A stretch of DNA of 64,000 bases from the NCBI GenBank assembly GCA_902479065.1, contig CABSNM010000007.1:20976-84975 (forward strand), read 5' to 3'. Below the pieces are notes generated by a model. The model saw only the letters and a list, made by a program, of their open reading frames with translations, made no database searches and was not told where the DNA came from. Made by a program: the position numbers and the translations under genes. The stretch comes from an uncultured Collinsella sp. (GTDB taxonomy: Bacteria > Actinomycetota > Coriobacteriia > Coriobacteriales > Coriobacteriaceae). Positions 38,057-47,311 of this stretch are shown here, piece by piece. How positions within the stretch are numbered: the stretch's first letter is position 1; every line of letters begins with the position of its first letter.

Positions 38057-38857
38057 GTGGGATTTCGCGACGTTAAGCGTTCTAAGAGCGCAAAAGACAC
38101 GCGTATCATTGCAATCATCAATCAAAAAGGCGGCGTCGGTAAGTCAACGACGGCTGTAAACCTTGCAGCAGCACTGGGTGAGCAGGGTCGTAAGACGCTG
38201 ATTGTCGATTTTGATCCGCAGGGAAACAGCACCAGTGGATTCGGAATTGAAAAAGAAGACCTTGATCACTGCATCTATGATGCATTGTTGAATGATGTGC
38301 CGGCAGAATCGCTTGTTCTTGATACAAATTGTAAAAAGGTATTCGTAATTCCGGCTACAATTCAGCTTGCAGGCGCGGAAATTGAACTCGTAAGCGCAAT
38401 TGCTCGTGAAACCCGTCTCAAAGATTTGCTTGAGCCGATTCAGGACGAGTTCGATTTTATTTTCATTGACTGCCCTCCTTCGCTCGGCCTGCTTACTATC
38501 AACGCTTTGACCGCAGCAGACAGCGTTTTGATTCCGATCCAGTGCGAGTATTACGCACTCGAGGGCGTTACGAAGCTGCTTGAGTCAATGAAGATGGTCA
38601 AATCTCGTCTGAACAAGGGCTTAGACACCTACGGTGTGCTTATGACCATGTATGACTCGCGTACTTCTCTATCGAATCAGGTTGTTGAGGAGGTTCAATC
38701 GTACTTTGGTGATAAGGCATTTAAGACGTTGATTCCCCGTACGGTTAAAATCTCCGAAGCTCCGTCTTTTGGGGAACCGGTAATTACCTATGCACCTCAA
38801 AATAAGGGTGCAAAAGCATATGTGAACCTTGCAAAAGAGGTGATCAAGCGTGCCTAG
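38057..38857 (+). CDS. parA: Chromosome partitioning ATPase ParA/Soj
   Basis: ParA is a Walker-type ATPase that moves ParB-parS complexes and segregates origins. The 266-residue product has the deviant Walker A KGGVGKST (24-31), the VDFDPQGN motif and FIFIDCPPSLGLL Walker B. Start is GTG at 38057 behind AGGAGGGACC. It overlaps parB by 8 bases and is preceded by three parS sites, so it is likely the chromosomal ParA and may be autoregulated by ParB spreading. Confidence 0.96.
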   Translation: MGFRDVKRSKSAKDTRIIAIINQKGGVGKSTTAVNLAAALGEQGRKTLIVDFDPQGNSTSGFGIEKEDLDHCIYDALLNDVPAESLVLDTNCKKVFVIPATIQLAGAEIELVSAIARETRLKDLLEPIQDEFDFIFIDCPPSLGLLTINALTAADSVLIPIQCEYYALEGVTKLLESMKMVKSRLNKGLDTYGVLMTMYDSRTSLSNQVVEEVQSYFGDKAFKTLIPRTVKISEAPSFGEPVITYAPQNKGAKAYVNLAKEVIKRA

Positions 38858-39755
38858 TGTAAAGAAACGTGGCGGATTGGGACGTGGACTCAATGCTTTG
38901 GTCTCAGAGGCCGAGTATGAGACCGGTGGTTCGGCTGCATCGGCTTCGAATGCCGCATCTGAAACAGAACTACCTATTGAGGATATCGTTCCCAACCCTA
39001 ATCAGCCGCGAATTCACTTTAACGAAACTGAACTTCGTGAGTTGAGCGAATCAATCCAAGAACATGGCGTCTTGCAGCCGCTTTTGGTTCGCAAGCATGG
39101 AAACGGCTATGAGATCATCGCTGGTGAGCGTCGTTACCAAGCGTCAAAGCTTGCTGGTCTTGAGGAGCTTCCTGTCATCATTAAAGATGTTAATGATGAA
39201 GAGATGCTGGCTCTTGCTCTGATCGAAAACCTTCAGCGTTCTGATCTGAATCCCGTCGAAGAGGCTAAGGGCTATCGCCAGCTTATCGATGCCAGCGGTA
39301 TGACCCAGGAGGCATTGTCGAAGGCAGTCAGCAAGTCACGCTCTGCAATTACAAACTCGCTGCGCCTTCTCGATCTCCCTGAAGTTGTTCAGCAGATGAT
39401 TTTTGAGGGCAAACTTACTGCTGGTCATGCACGTGCGATTCTTGCAGTTCCCTATGAGGACGCTCGAATTCGACTTGCAGAGAAGGTTGTTGCAGAGGGC
39501 CTTTCCGTAAGAGCGACAGAAAATCTTGCTCCGTTGTTTTCTGCCGGAGAGACACCTAAGACGCCGAGGCCTGCAACTCCTCAGTCTTTTAAAAAGGCTG
39601 CCCGCGTGCTTCGTCAGGTTTTTAATACCAACGTGCGTGTTAAGAGCTCGCGTGGAAAGAATAAGATTGAGATTGAGTTTAAAGACGAGGAAGAGCTCTC
39701 TCGTATTCTTGGCGAAATGATTCAGTTTGATCAAGGAGGCCAAGATGAGGAATAG
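38850..39755 (+). CDS. parB: Chromosome partitioning protein ParB/Spo0J
   Basis: ParB binds parS and loads condensin. The 301-residue product has the N-terminal CTPase/nuclease-like domain with GERRYQASKLAG and the NLQRSDLNPVEEA box, a central HTH that recognises parS (MTQEALSKAVSKSRSAITNSLRLL), and a C-terminal dimerisation domain. The GTG start overlaps parA. The last 11 bases overlap the next small gene. Confidence 0.96.
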   Translation: MPSVKKRGGLGRGLNALVSEAEYETGGSAASASNAASETELPIEDIVPNPNQPRIHFNETELRELSESIQEHGVLQPLLVRKHGNGYEIIAGERRYQASKLAGLEELPVIIKDVNDEEMLALALIENLQRSDLNPVEEAKGYRQLIDASGMTQEALSKAVSKSRSAITNSLRLLDLPEVVQQMIFEGKLTAGHARAILAVPYEDARIRLAEKVVAEGLSVRATENLAPLFSAGETPKTPRPATPQSFKKAARVLRQVFNTNVRVKSSRGKNKIEIEFKDEEELSRILGEMIQFDQGGQDEE

Positions 39756-39999
39756 GATTTTAACTGCGATTGCATTGGCGACGACTGTCACGGCTGGTGC
39801 CTTTGCTGGCTATAAGATCGCGACAGACGATGAACTTCGAGGTCGTTTGCTTCGTAGTGCGCAAGATATTGTCGATACATCCAAGAAGAAAATGGATGTT
39901 ATGACAGAAGATGTTGCCATGCGTACGGCTCAGGTAACGAAGAATCCCAAGATTAATCAAGGTTGGGTTAGTAACCAATGGGAAAATGTAGGCTATTAG
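39745..39999 (+). CDS. Small YtxH-like membrane-anchored protein coupled to parB
   Basis: 84 residues: one N-terminal hydrophobic helix (ILTAIALATTVTAGAFAGYKIA) followed by a charged, probably helical tail (RGRLLRSAQDIVDTSKKKMDV...), resembling YtxH/gas-vesicle-like small proteins. No enzyme motif. ATG at 39745 has AAGGAGG upstream and lies inside the last codons of parB, so its translation is tied to the partition operon. Role unknown. The stop codon lies within the second TTAGGTACCTAA palindrome. Confidence 0.75.
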   Translation: MRNRILTAIALATTVTAGAFAGYKIATDDELRGRLLRSAQDIVDTSKKKMDVMTEDVAMRTAQVTKNPKINQGWVSNQWENVGY

Positions 40000-40007
40000 G
40001 TACCTAA
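39996..40007. promoter_or_regulatory. 12-bp palindrome TTAGGTACCTAA (copy B)
   Basis: Same palindrome plus C as at 36492-36504, here overlapping a stop codon and preceding a terminator. Confidence 0.4.
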
Positions 40008-40026
40008 CAATTACTTAGCATATTTT

Positions 40027-40070
40027 GAGGGGTCCTTGTCTGATTCACGAGGCAGGGACCCCTTATTTTG
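40027..40070 (+). terminator. Terminator of the parAB operon
   Basis: GAGGGGTCC...GGACCCCTT stem with a partly paired 20-nt loop, followed by ATTTTG. Confidence 0.75.
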
Positions 40071-40118
40071 GCCGTAAAAAATGGGACAGGTAGCAGCTGA
40101 TTCAAAATTAAGGTCAAT

Positions 40119-40161
40119 AAATAAAACGGCCCCGGTTGCATCTCCTGTAACCGGGGCCGTT
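40119..40161 (-). terminator. Terminator of rlmN
   Basis: 12-bp stem ACGGCCCCGGTT/AACCGGGGCCGT followed by TTTTATT on the minus strand. A two-mismatch parS-like TGTTTCACATGAAACG lies between it and rlmN (40165-40180). Confidence 0.85.
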
Positions 40162-40198
40162 CGATGTTTCACATGAAACGTTTTGGGGTGCGACTCCC

Positions 40199-41251
40199 CT
40201 ATGCGTTCTTCTGAACTTTGAAGCGCTGCTTCAGCTGTCCGCAAGCGGCGTCAATATCGTTACCACGGGAGTTACGAATCGTGGTCTCGATGCCACGGGA
40301 CTCAAGACGACGCTGAAGATCCTCAACCTTATGAATCGGCGACGGCTTGAGCGGGCTGCCCTCGATGTCGTTAAGCTGAATCAGGTTAACGTGGCACAAC
40401 GTTCCCTCGCAGAAGTCGCAGAGCGCCTGCATCTCGGGATTCGTATCGTTGACGCCTTCGATCATGGCATACTCATAGGTCGGGCGGCGGCCAGTCTTCT
40501 CGGTGTAGAGTTGAAGCGCCTCGTGAAGGCGAAGTAGCGTGTACTTCTTAACACCGGGCATAAGCTTATTGCGTGTCGACTGGATGGCGGAATGCAGGGA
40601 AACGGCAAGCGTGAACTGCTCGGGGATGTCGGCAAATTTGCGAATACCGGGAATAACGCCGCTGGTAGAGACGGTGAGGTGACGAGCACCGATACCGATG
40701 CCATCGGGGTCGTTGAGGATTCGCAACGCCTTGAGAACCTCGTCGTAGTTGGCAAACGGCTCGCCCTGGCCCATGAAGACAACGCTCGTGACGCGCTCGC
40801 CAAAGTCGTTGGATACATGAAGTACCTGGTCGACGATCTCTTGAGCGGTCAGAGAGCGCTTGAGGCCGTTGAGACCGGTAGCGCAAAAGGCGCAGCCCAT
40901 GCCACAGCCAGCCTGGGTGGAAACGCAGACGGAAAGCTTGTTACGACGGGGCATACCGACAGTCTCGACGGAAACGCCGTCGTAGTACTCGAGCAGATAC
41001 TTGCGAGAGCCATCTTTGGAAACCTGCTTGGTTAGTTCAGTCGGCGTGTCAAAGGCAAAAGCCTCTTTAAGCTGCTCGCGGAAAGCCTTGGGAAGGTTGG
41101 TCATATCGTCAAACGAACAAACGTTCTTCTCGAAGACCCATTCGATGAGCTGCTTCGCGCGGAAGGCGGGCTGGCCAAGTTCGGCCACAAGGTCGCGAAT
41201 ATCGTTTTGGCTCAAGTCGCGAATGTCCTGAGATTTAGTCCTGGGATTCAT
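40199..41251 (-). CDS. rlmN: 23S rRNA (adenine-C2) methyltransferase, radical SAM
   Basis: RlmN methylates A2503 of 23S rRNA and A37 of some tRNAs. The 350-residue product carries the radical-SAM cluster motif CGMGCAFC (Cys116, Cys120, Cys123), an N-terminal accessory domain, and a GQGEPFANYDEV motif. The conserved C-terminal catalytic Cys region (around RNSRGNDIDAACGQL) is present. Length matches the family. The ATG lies behind AAAGG. Divergent from ddl. Confidence 0.95.
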   Translation of the reverse strand: MNPRTKSQDIRDLSQNDIRDLVAELGQPAFRAKQLIEWVFEKNVCSFDDMTNLPKAFREQLKEAFAFDTPTELTKQVSKDGSRKYLLEYYDGVSVETVGMPRRNKLSVCVSTQAGCGMGCAFCATGLNGLKRSLTAQEIVDQVLHVSNDFGERVTSVVFMGQGEPFANYDEVLKALRILNDPDGIGIGARHLTVSTSGVIPGIRKFADIPEQFTLAVSLHSAIQSTRNKLMPGVKKYTLLRLHEALQLYTEKTGRRPTYEYAMIEGVNDTNPEMQALCDFCEGTLCHVNLIQLNDIEGSPLKPSPIHKVEDLQRRLESRGIETTIRNSRGNDIDAACGQLKQRFKVQKNA

Positions 41252-41336
41252 GGAAGCCTTTCGATTTTGGGGAAACGTAGAGGGTATCGCTACAATATGG
41301 TATCAGCTGCAGAAATTATAGAGGAGGAGTCTGCCC

Positions 41337-42302
41337 ATGCCGGGTAAAAGCCTAGAGAACATGCACGTAGCGGTCTTGGCGGGCGGTCATTCCGCTGAGC
41401 GCGAGATCTCGCTCAATTCGGGAAAGAACGTCGTGGTTGCCTTGAAGGAGGCCGGCTACACTTCGGTGGAGCTGCTCGACACGGCTGCCGATGATTTTAT
41501 GGTAACCATGGCGACCGGCGGCTTTGACGTGGCGTTTATCGCCATGCACGGCGCCGGCGGTGAGGATGGCGCCATGCAGGGTGCCATGGAGACCCTGGGT
41601 ATCCCCTACACGGCCTCGGGCGTGCTTACCAGCGCCTGCGGTGCCGACAAGGAGGTCTCTAAGCTCCTGTACGCTAAGGCGGGCATTCCCGTTGCCCCCG
41701 GCCTCGCGCTCGAGGTGGGCGATGAAGTCGATATCGATCATATCGTCGAGGTTTGTGGCGAGCGCTGCTTTGTGAAGCCGGCCGTCAACGGTTCCAGCTA
41801 TGGCATTTCCCTGGTCCATGAGCCCTCCGAGCTGCCCGCGGCAATCGCCAAGGCGTTTGAGTACGGCGACAAAGTGCTGGTCGAGAAGTGCATCGAGGGT
41901 ACCGAGATCACCGTCGGCGTGTACGGCGAGGACGCCGTGCGCGCCCTGCCGATTGTCGAGATTCGCAAGCCCGAGGACTGTGAGTTCTACGATCTGGACG
42001 TGAAGTATGTCGACCCTACGGACATCCATCGTATTCCGGCGCAGATTTCACCCGAGAATTACGCTCGCGCTCAGGAGCTTGCCTGTGCTGCTCACAAGGC
42101 CCTCGGTTGCCTGGGCATCTCGCGCAGCGATTTTATCGTGAGCGAGGACGGCCCCGTCATCCTCGAGACCAATACCATTCCCGGCATGACCGATACGTCG
42201 CTGTATCCGGATGAGATTCGCCACACCGACGACATGACGTTCCCGCAGGTCTGTGACAGCCTGATCCGTATGGGCCTTCGTCGAGCGGGCATTGCATGCT
42301 AA
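41337..42302 (+). CDS. ddl: D-alanine-D-alanine ligase
   Basis: Ddl makes the D-Ala-D-Ala dipeptide for peptidoglycan. The 321-residue product has the N-terminal VAVLAGGHSAEREISLNSG, an ATP-grasp domain with FVKPAVNGSSYGISLV and CIEGTEITVGV, and the substrate-binding LETNTIPGMTDTSLYP. GAGGAG precedes the ATG. It overlaps the helicase gene by seven bases. Confidence 0.94.
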   Translation: MPGKSLENMHVAVLAGGHSAEREISLNSGKNVVVALKEAGYTSVELLDTAADDFMVTMATGGFDVAFIAMHGAGGEDGAMQGAMETLGIPYTASGVLTSACGADKEVSKLLYAKAGIPVAPGLALEVGDEVDIDHIVEVCGERCFVKPAVNGSSYGISLVHEPSELPAAIAKAFEYGDKVLVEKCIEGTEITVGVYGEDAVRALPIVEIRKPEDCEFYDLDVKYVDPTDIHRIPAQISPENYARAQELACAAHKALGCLGISRSDFIVSEDGPVILETNTIPGMTDTSLYPDEIRHTDDMTFPQVCDSLIRMGLRRAGIAC

Positions 42303-45190
42303 TCGAGGACGCGGTTTTGTCAGGAACGCCGCAGTTTGTCATCGACTCCTATGCCACGCTTGCCGAGCGCGCCAAAACACAGTCCTTCGGCCTTATTGAG
42401 GAAGATGTGATCGTCCTCGATACCGAGACAACGGGTCTTTCGGTGCAGGACAACGAGCTGATCGAGATCTCGGCGGCCCGCCTTTCGGGTCGCGAGGTCG
42501 TCGACCGCTTCGATACCTTCGTGCATCCCAAGCAGCTGATTCCCGCCGAGATTACCGAGCTCACGAGCATTACAAATGCCGATGTGGCAGATGCCCCGTC
42601 GGCTGTTGAGGCCGTCGCCGCTCTCGCCGATTTTGTCGGTGGTTGCCCGGTGATCGCACATAACGCCACGTTCGACCGCTCGTTTATCGAGTCGGTCAAA
42701 GGCGGCGTCAACGTGAGCGATATTTGGATCGATTCGCTGGCGCTGTCGCGCATCGCGCTTCCTCGCCTGGCCTCGCACAAGTTGTCTTTTATGGCCGATC
42801 TGTTTGGCTGTGACTCGGTATCACACCGTGCCAATGCCGACGTCGACGCCCTGTGTGGCGTATGGCGCGTGTTGCTCGTGGCGCTCACCGACTTGCCTCA
42901 GGGCCTCATGGCGCGCCTAGCCGACATGCATCCGGATGTGCCTTGGTCCTATCGTCCTATCTTCTCATTCTTGGCGGGGCAGAACCCTGGTTCTATCTTC
43001 TCTCTCAGCGCCGCTCGTGCTGACGTTCTCAAGGCCGATCGCGCCGACGATCGGGTGGACGCCGACGAACTGCCGGTACTCAAGATGCCGAGTCGTGAGG
43101 AGATTGAGGCAGACTATGCGCCAGGTGGCCTGGTCAATCGCATGTATCCCACCTACGAGCCGCGTGATGAGCAGATCGCGATGGCGCTCGAGGTCTGCGA
43201 TGCGCTGGTCACGGGCACTCATCGTGTAATTGAGGCGGGCACGGGCGTCGGCAAATCGATGGCCTATCTGGTGCCTTTTGCCGAGGCAGCACGCCGTAAC
43301 AACATCACGGTTGGTATTGCGACCAAATCGAACAATCTTGCCGACCAGCTCATGTACCATGAGCTGCCAAAACTTGCCGAGCAACTGGACGGTGGTCTGT
43401 CATTTTGCGCTCTCAAGGGCTATGACCACTATCCGTGCCTGCGCAAGCTTGAGCGCATGAGCCGCGGCCAGGTCGAGATTACCACCAAGCGCGATCCGGC
43501 GGACACGCTCACGGCGGTCGCGGTCGTTATGGCGTACGTCTGCCAATCAGCCGATGGCGACCTCGACTCGCTCGGCATTCGGTGGCGCAGTGTCAACCGC
43601 CCCGACTTTACGACGGCCTCGCGCGAGTGTGCTCGTCGCCTCTGCCCGTTTTTCCCTGATAAATGTTTGGTCCACGGCGCTCGCCGTCGTGCAGCGCATG
43701 CCGACGTGGTGGTCACCAACCATTCCCTGCTGTTCCGCAATGTCGCGGCCGAGGGCAGGATTTTACCTCCGATTCGTCATTGGGTAATCGACGAGGCCCA
43801 TTCCATCGAGCGCGAGGCGCGCCGTCAGTGGGCGCGCGTGGTGTCGGCGGACGAATCACGCGTTCTGTTTGAGCGCCTGGGCGGCTCGAGCACCGGTGCG
43901 CTAAGCCAGGTTTCCCGTGATTTGGCAACCTCCGAGGGCTCTACGCTCTATCTGGGCCTTACTGCCAAGGCGACGTCGACGGTTGCGCGCGCGAGCATGG
44001 CAATCGCCGACGTGTTCGATGGCGTTCGCGAGCTCGGCCGCCGTGCCCGTGGGGGTTATGACAATGCCAATCTATGGATTGGCCCCGAGCTGCGCGAATC
44101 TGACGACTGGCATGATTTCTTACCGTCGGCCTACGCTGCCATCGATGCATTGGAACAAGCTGACAAGAGCGTCGACGCGCTGGTGCAGGCCGTCGCCGCC
44201 GACAAGCCCGAGGTTGTTGTCGACCTGGGCGATATCTCGCGCCGCCTGCACGAGCTGGCCGAGAACCTCAAACTCATCATCGACGGCACCGATGAACACT
44301 ACGTGTATTCGCTGCAGGTCAATCGCAGGTTGCCCGCCGGCGGAGAGTCAATGACCGCAGAGCGCATCGACATTGGCGAGGCCTTGGCAACCGAGTGGCT
44401 GCCCGAGGTTCACACGGCTATCTTTGCCTCGGCGACCATGACGGTGTCCAAAAGCTTTGAACACTTTAACCACGCGGTCGGCCTCGATCGCATCGGTGCT
44501 TCGACATCCTCATCGCTGCACTTGGACTCGAGCTACGACTTTGATTCGAACATGGCTGTAGTCGTTGCGGGCGATATACCCGATCCGCGCGATCGTGAAA
44601 GCTATCTTACGGCGCTCGAGCGCGTGCTGGTCGACGCCCATCTTGCCATGGGCGGATCGGTGCTCACACTGTTTACCAATCGGCGCGACATGGAAGACCT
44701 GTACGCCCGCGTTGAGCCCAAGATGGCCCGTGCGGGTCTGGAGCTCAACTGCCAGCAGCGCAACTCATCTCCTCGTCGCCTGCGCGACCGGTTTATCAAC
44801 GAGCCGACCTCGTCGCTTTTTGCTCTTAAGGCCTTCTGGGAGGGATTCGACGCCAGCGGCGAGACACTGCGCTGCGTCATCATTCCCAAGCTGCCGTTCT
44901 CGAGCCCCACGGACCCGCTCTCGTGCGAGCGCAACCTGCGCGAAGACCGCGCTTGGGCGCGCTATTCGCTGCCCGAGGCGGTGCTCGAGGTCAAGCAGGC
45001 GGCTGGCCGCCTTATCCGCTCGTCGACCGATTGCGGCGTGCTGATTCTGGCCGACCCGCGCCTGGTGACGAAGGGCTACGGAAAGAAGTTCTTAACGTCG
45101 CTGCCCACGAGTTCCTACCAGCGCATCGAATCGGCGCAGATCGGGCACTATCTGCAACTGTGGCGTGCACGCCACGAGCGGCGGCGCTAA
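42296..45190 (+). CDS. DEDDh exonuclease-DinG-family helicase fusion
   Basis: A 964-residue protein with two modules. The N-terminal 200 residues form a DnaQ-like 3'-5' exonuclease with Exo I VLDTETTGL (Asp42, Glu44), Exo II IAHNATFDRSF and Exo III HRANADVDA. After this comes an XPD/DinG superfamily-2 helicase with Walker A EAGTGVGKS (about 314-321), DEAH box VIDEAHSIE (about 498) and motif VI VKQAAGRLIR. Four cysteines around PCLRK and ECARRLCPFFPDKC suggest an iron-sulfur cluster. The same fusion is known as DinG in Gram-positives, where helicase activity may be replaced by the nuclease; here both motif sets look intact. Its TAA overlaps the convergent pafC-like stop. Confidence 0.9.
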   Translation: MLIEDAVLSGTPQFVIDSYATLAERAKTQSFGLIEEDVIVLDTETTGLSVQDNELIEISAARLSGREVVDRFDTFVHPKQLIPAEITELTSITNADVADAPSAVEAVAALADFVGGCPVIAHNATFDRSFIESVKGGVNVSDIWIDSLALSRIALPRLASHKLSFMADLFGCDSVSHRANADVDALCGVWRVLLVALTDLPQGLMARLADMHPDVPWSYRPIFSFLAGQNPGSIFSLSAARADVLKADRADDRVDADELPVLKMPSREEIEADYAPGGLVNRMYPTYEPRDEQIAMALEVCDALVTGTHRVIEAGTGVGKSMAYLVPFAEAARRNNITVGIATKSNNLADQLMYHELPKLAEQLDGGLSFCALKGYDHYPCLRKLERMSRGQVEITTKRDPADTLTAVAVVMAYVCQSADGDLDSLGIRWRSVNRPDFTTASRECARRLCPFFPDKCLVHGARRRAAHADVVVTNHSLLFRNVAAEGRILPPIRHWVIDEAHSIEREARRQWARVVSADESRVLFERLGGSSTGALSQVSRDLATSEGSTLYLGLTAKATSTVARASMAIADVFDGVRELGRRARGGYDNANLWIGPELRESDDWHDFLPSAYAAIDALEQADKSVDALVQAVAADKPEVVVDLGDISRRLHELAENLKLIIDGTDEHYVYSLQVNRRLPAGGESMTAERIDIGEALATEWLPEVHTAIFASATMTVSKSFEHFNHAVGLDRIGASTSSSLHLDSSYDFDSNMAVVVAGDIPDPRDRESYLTALERVLVDAHLAMGGSVLTLFTNRRDMEDLYARVEPKMARAGLELNCQQRNSSPRRLRDRFINEPTSSLFALKAFWEGFDASGETLRCVIIPKLPFSSPTDPLSCERNLREDRAWARYSLPEAVLEVKQAAGRLIRSSTDCGVLILADPRLVTKGYGKKFLTSLPTSSYQRIESAQIGHYLQLWRARHERRR

Positions 45191-46104
45191 AGCGGACAAA
45201 CGAGGGTTTTTGCCATATCGCACAGACGCTTTGACAGGGCGGGGTCATCCAAGATGCGGATGGCTCCGCCCGCTGCGATTACCTGGCTCAGTAGCCAACG
45301 CTCGGAGCCGTAATGCACGGTTACCATTGCCATGTCTGCCCCGCTGCGCTCGATTAGGGTGATGCCGGCCCAGTCCAGATGTTCCGCCATATCGAATGGC
45401 ATCAAGAGCTTTGCGCTACGCTGCGTCCGGGCAAGGGAATCGTGGAGGGATGCGACGTCCGGTGCGTGAGACACGACGGAGTCTTCCGTCAAGGTGAGTC
45501 CCTCGATTTTATCCATGCGATAGGTGCGCTGCTCATCGGCTGCGATGTCCCAGGCAATCAAGTATGTTTGGTCGCCGTTTGCCGTAATGCGCAAGGGGTC
45601 GACCAGACGCTCGCGTGGCCGTGCATCGTCCATCGAGCGATACGAGATGCGGCAGCGAACGCCGTCCTGAATGGCGCAGCTCAGCTGCTGCCAGTGCGAC
45701 CCGTGGTTGACGGTGTCAAAGACGCGCTGGTTATAGCCGAGCTCTTCGGGTAGAAGAGCATGCCGAATCCGGGCTGCCGTCTGTGGCTCGATCCCCAACG
45801 ATTCAAGTTCGTGGTTGAGCACAGCGCCCTCGGCGGCACTCAGGCGCAACGGTAGCACACGCCCGGCGTCGCCGGTGAGGACCACACGCTCGCCGCGGCA
45901 TTCGCAGATGATGCGCGCGCCCGATTCTCGGTCCGCGAGCGTCGAGACGATCTCGAGAATCTCGTCGAGCGACACCCCTGTGATGTCAAAGCGGCTGCAA
46001 ATCTCGGCTCGTGTCATGCCGCTCTCGCCGGCGGCGTAGAGGGCCTCCATGATGTCGATGGCGCGCGAGAGTCTCTGCTCGCTGGTGAGTTTACGCACGG
46101 GCAT
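45187..46104 (-). CDS. WYL-domain transcriptional regulator, PafC-like
   Basis: WYL/PafC proteins pair with PafB to activate SOS-independent DNA-damage genes in mycobacteria. The 305-residue product has an N-terminal winged helix (LSRAIDIMEALYAAGESGMTRAEICSRF) and a WYL domain (LVDPLRITANGDQTYLIAWD, where the signature WYL becomes TYLIAW). Start MPVRKLT at 46104 is preferred because AAAGGA lies upstream, while a TTG at 46125 would contain it. It overlaps the next gene by 14 bases. Convergent with the DinG-like gene, with overlapping stop codons. Confidence 0.85.
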   Translation of the reverse strand: MPVRKLTSEQRLSRAIDIMEALYAAGESGMTRAEICSRFDITGVSLDEILEIVSTLADRESGARIICECRGERVVLTGDAGRVLPLRLSAAEGAVLNHELESLGIEPQTAARIRHALLPEELGYNQRVFDTVNHGSHWQQLSCAIQDGVRCRISYRSMDDARPRERLVDPLRITANGDQTYLIAWDIAADEQRTYRMDKIEGLTLTEDSVVSHAPDVASLHDSLARTQRSAKLLMPFDMAEHLDWAGITLIERSGADMAMVTVHYGSERWLLSQVIAAGGAIRILDDPALSKRLCDMAKTLVCPL

Positions 46105-47113
46105 GCTCGTGCACCGTCCTTTCAATGAGGCGGTTCCACGCCTGCTTGAGCGATTTGGGGGCCACGGGCCTCATGCCGTCCACGGCGTGGGCCATGCAAA
46201 ATGAGGCGGCGGCTTCAAGGTCACGCACGTCAACGGTCCAGGTCCATCCCGCATCGGTGTGTGCGAGCTCACCTCGCCCGTGCGTGAGGCCGTTGATCAT
46301 ATCGATCTGCGTCTGAGGGGCGAACGAGAACGTGGCTGCAACGGGCGGTCGGTCGGCAAAATCGAATTCAAAGAACAGATAGTCGTTGAGATTGAAGTCC
46401 GCAGGGATGGCGTAGGCCTTCGAAGGACGCCAAGCGCGAACGATACGGTCGCAGCGGAATGTCCTGATGCCGTCGGTGACATTGTCGAGGCCGCAGAAGT
46501 ACGCCACGCCCTCGCGTTCGAACATGCCGTAGACGCAGACGGTACGTTCTTTCTGCTCGCCGCGTCCGTTCTGATATAAAAATCGCAGCGCGCATCGCTC
46601 GGCAAAGGCGCTCCATACCGCATCGACGGTGGGAGAGCGGCGGATTGGTGCTTCGTCCACCGTCGTCCTACCGGTGAGATAGGCAATCTTGGAGCGAATA
46701 TCGGCAAGCGGTGCGGCAAAAGTGGATGAGCCGGCCGCTAGTGTCTGGTCGATGGCGTTGAGCAGGATATCGGCGTCGTCTGCGGTGATAAGGCCGCCTG
46801 CTGCAAAGGTGTGCTCGCGGTCGATTGTCCACGAGCTTTCCTCGGTCTCCTGCGCACCGGCGGGGCGAACCTCCTTGATTAAGATGCCACGCTCGAGCAG
46901 TTTGTCACGATCGCGCCGAAACTTGCGCTTATCCGAGTCGATGTTGCCGGAGCCATATCCCAGGTCGGAATCCAAGACGATCTGCTCGGTCGTCAGCGGT
47001 TCGGGGGAGCTGTTGAGCACAAAGAAAAGATTGAGGATGCGCTGAGCCGTTTTATCGAAACTGGGCTCCGAATTCCCCTTTTTAATTGTCGCGGTCGTGT
47101 CGCTTGCCGTCAT
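46091..47113 (-). CDS. WYL-domain transcriptional regulator, PafB-like
   Basis: 340 residues: N-terminal winged helix (KTAQRILNLFFVLNSSPEPLTTEQIV... with a Lys/Arg-rich KRKFRRDRDKLL helix) and a WYL domain (about 165-330, with ALRFLYQNGRGEQKERTVCVYG and GVAYFCGLD). The order pafB-pafC is the same as in mycobacteria, but the proteasome-linked pafA and dop are absent here. Likely acts as a heterodimer or with the downstream PafC-like protein (inference). The signal is unknown. Confidence 0.85.
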   Translation of the reverse strand: MTASDTTATIKKGNSEPSFDKTAQRILNLFFVLNSSPEPLTTEQIVLDSDLGYGSGNIDSDKRKFRRDRDKLLERGILIKEVRPAGAQETEESSWTIDREHTFAAGGLITADDADILLNAIDQTLAAGSSTFAAPLADIRSKIAYLTGRTTVDEAPIRRSPTVDAVWSAFAERCALRFLYQNGRGEQKERTVCVYGMFEREGVAYFCGLDNVTDGIRTFRCDRIVRAWRPSKAYAIPADFNLNDYLFFEFDFADRPPVAATFSFAPQTQIDMINGLTHGRGELAHTDAGWTWTVDVRDLEAAASFCMAHAVDGMRPVAPKSLKQAWNRLIERTVHEHARA

Positions 47114-47311
47114 AGAGTCCTCGCATGAGAAGGTGGTTTGCTGCCATGATTTTAGTCCGATATGGAGATTAGGCTATATCCTTGTCCGCTCGGGGCGTTA
47201 AGATGGCCCGAATTCGGTCGTTTGCGCTCGCTCGGGGTATACTTTCGACTATATACGGTTCTAATGTGCATGCATTGGGCCTATTTGTCGGATTATGGAT
47301 GTGGAGCGCAC

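Noticed and set aside
40165..40180. A fourth parS site (TGTTTCACATGAAACG)
   Set aside because: Two mismatches from the perfect palindrome; noted as a weak candidate only.
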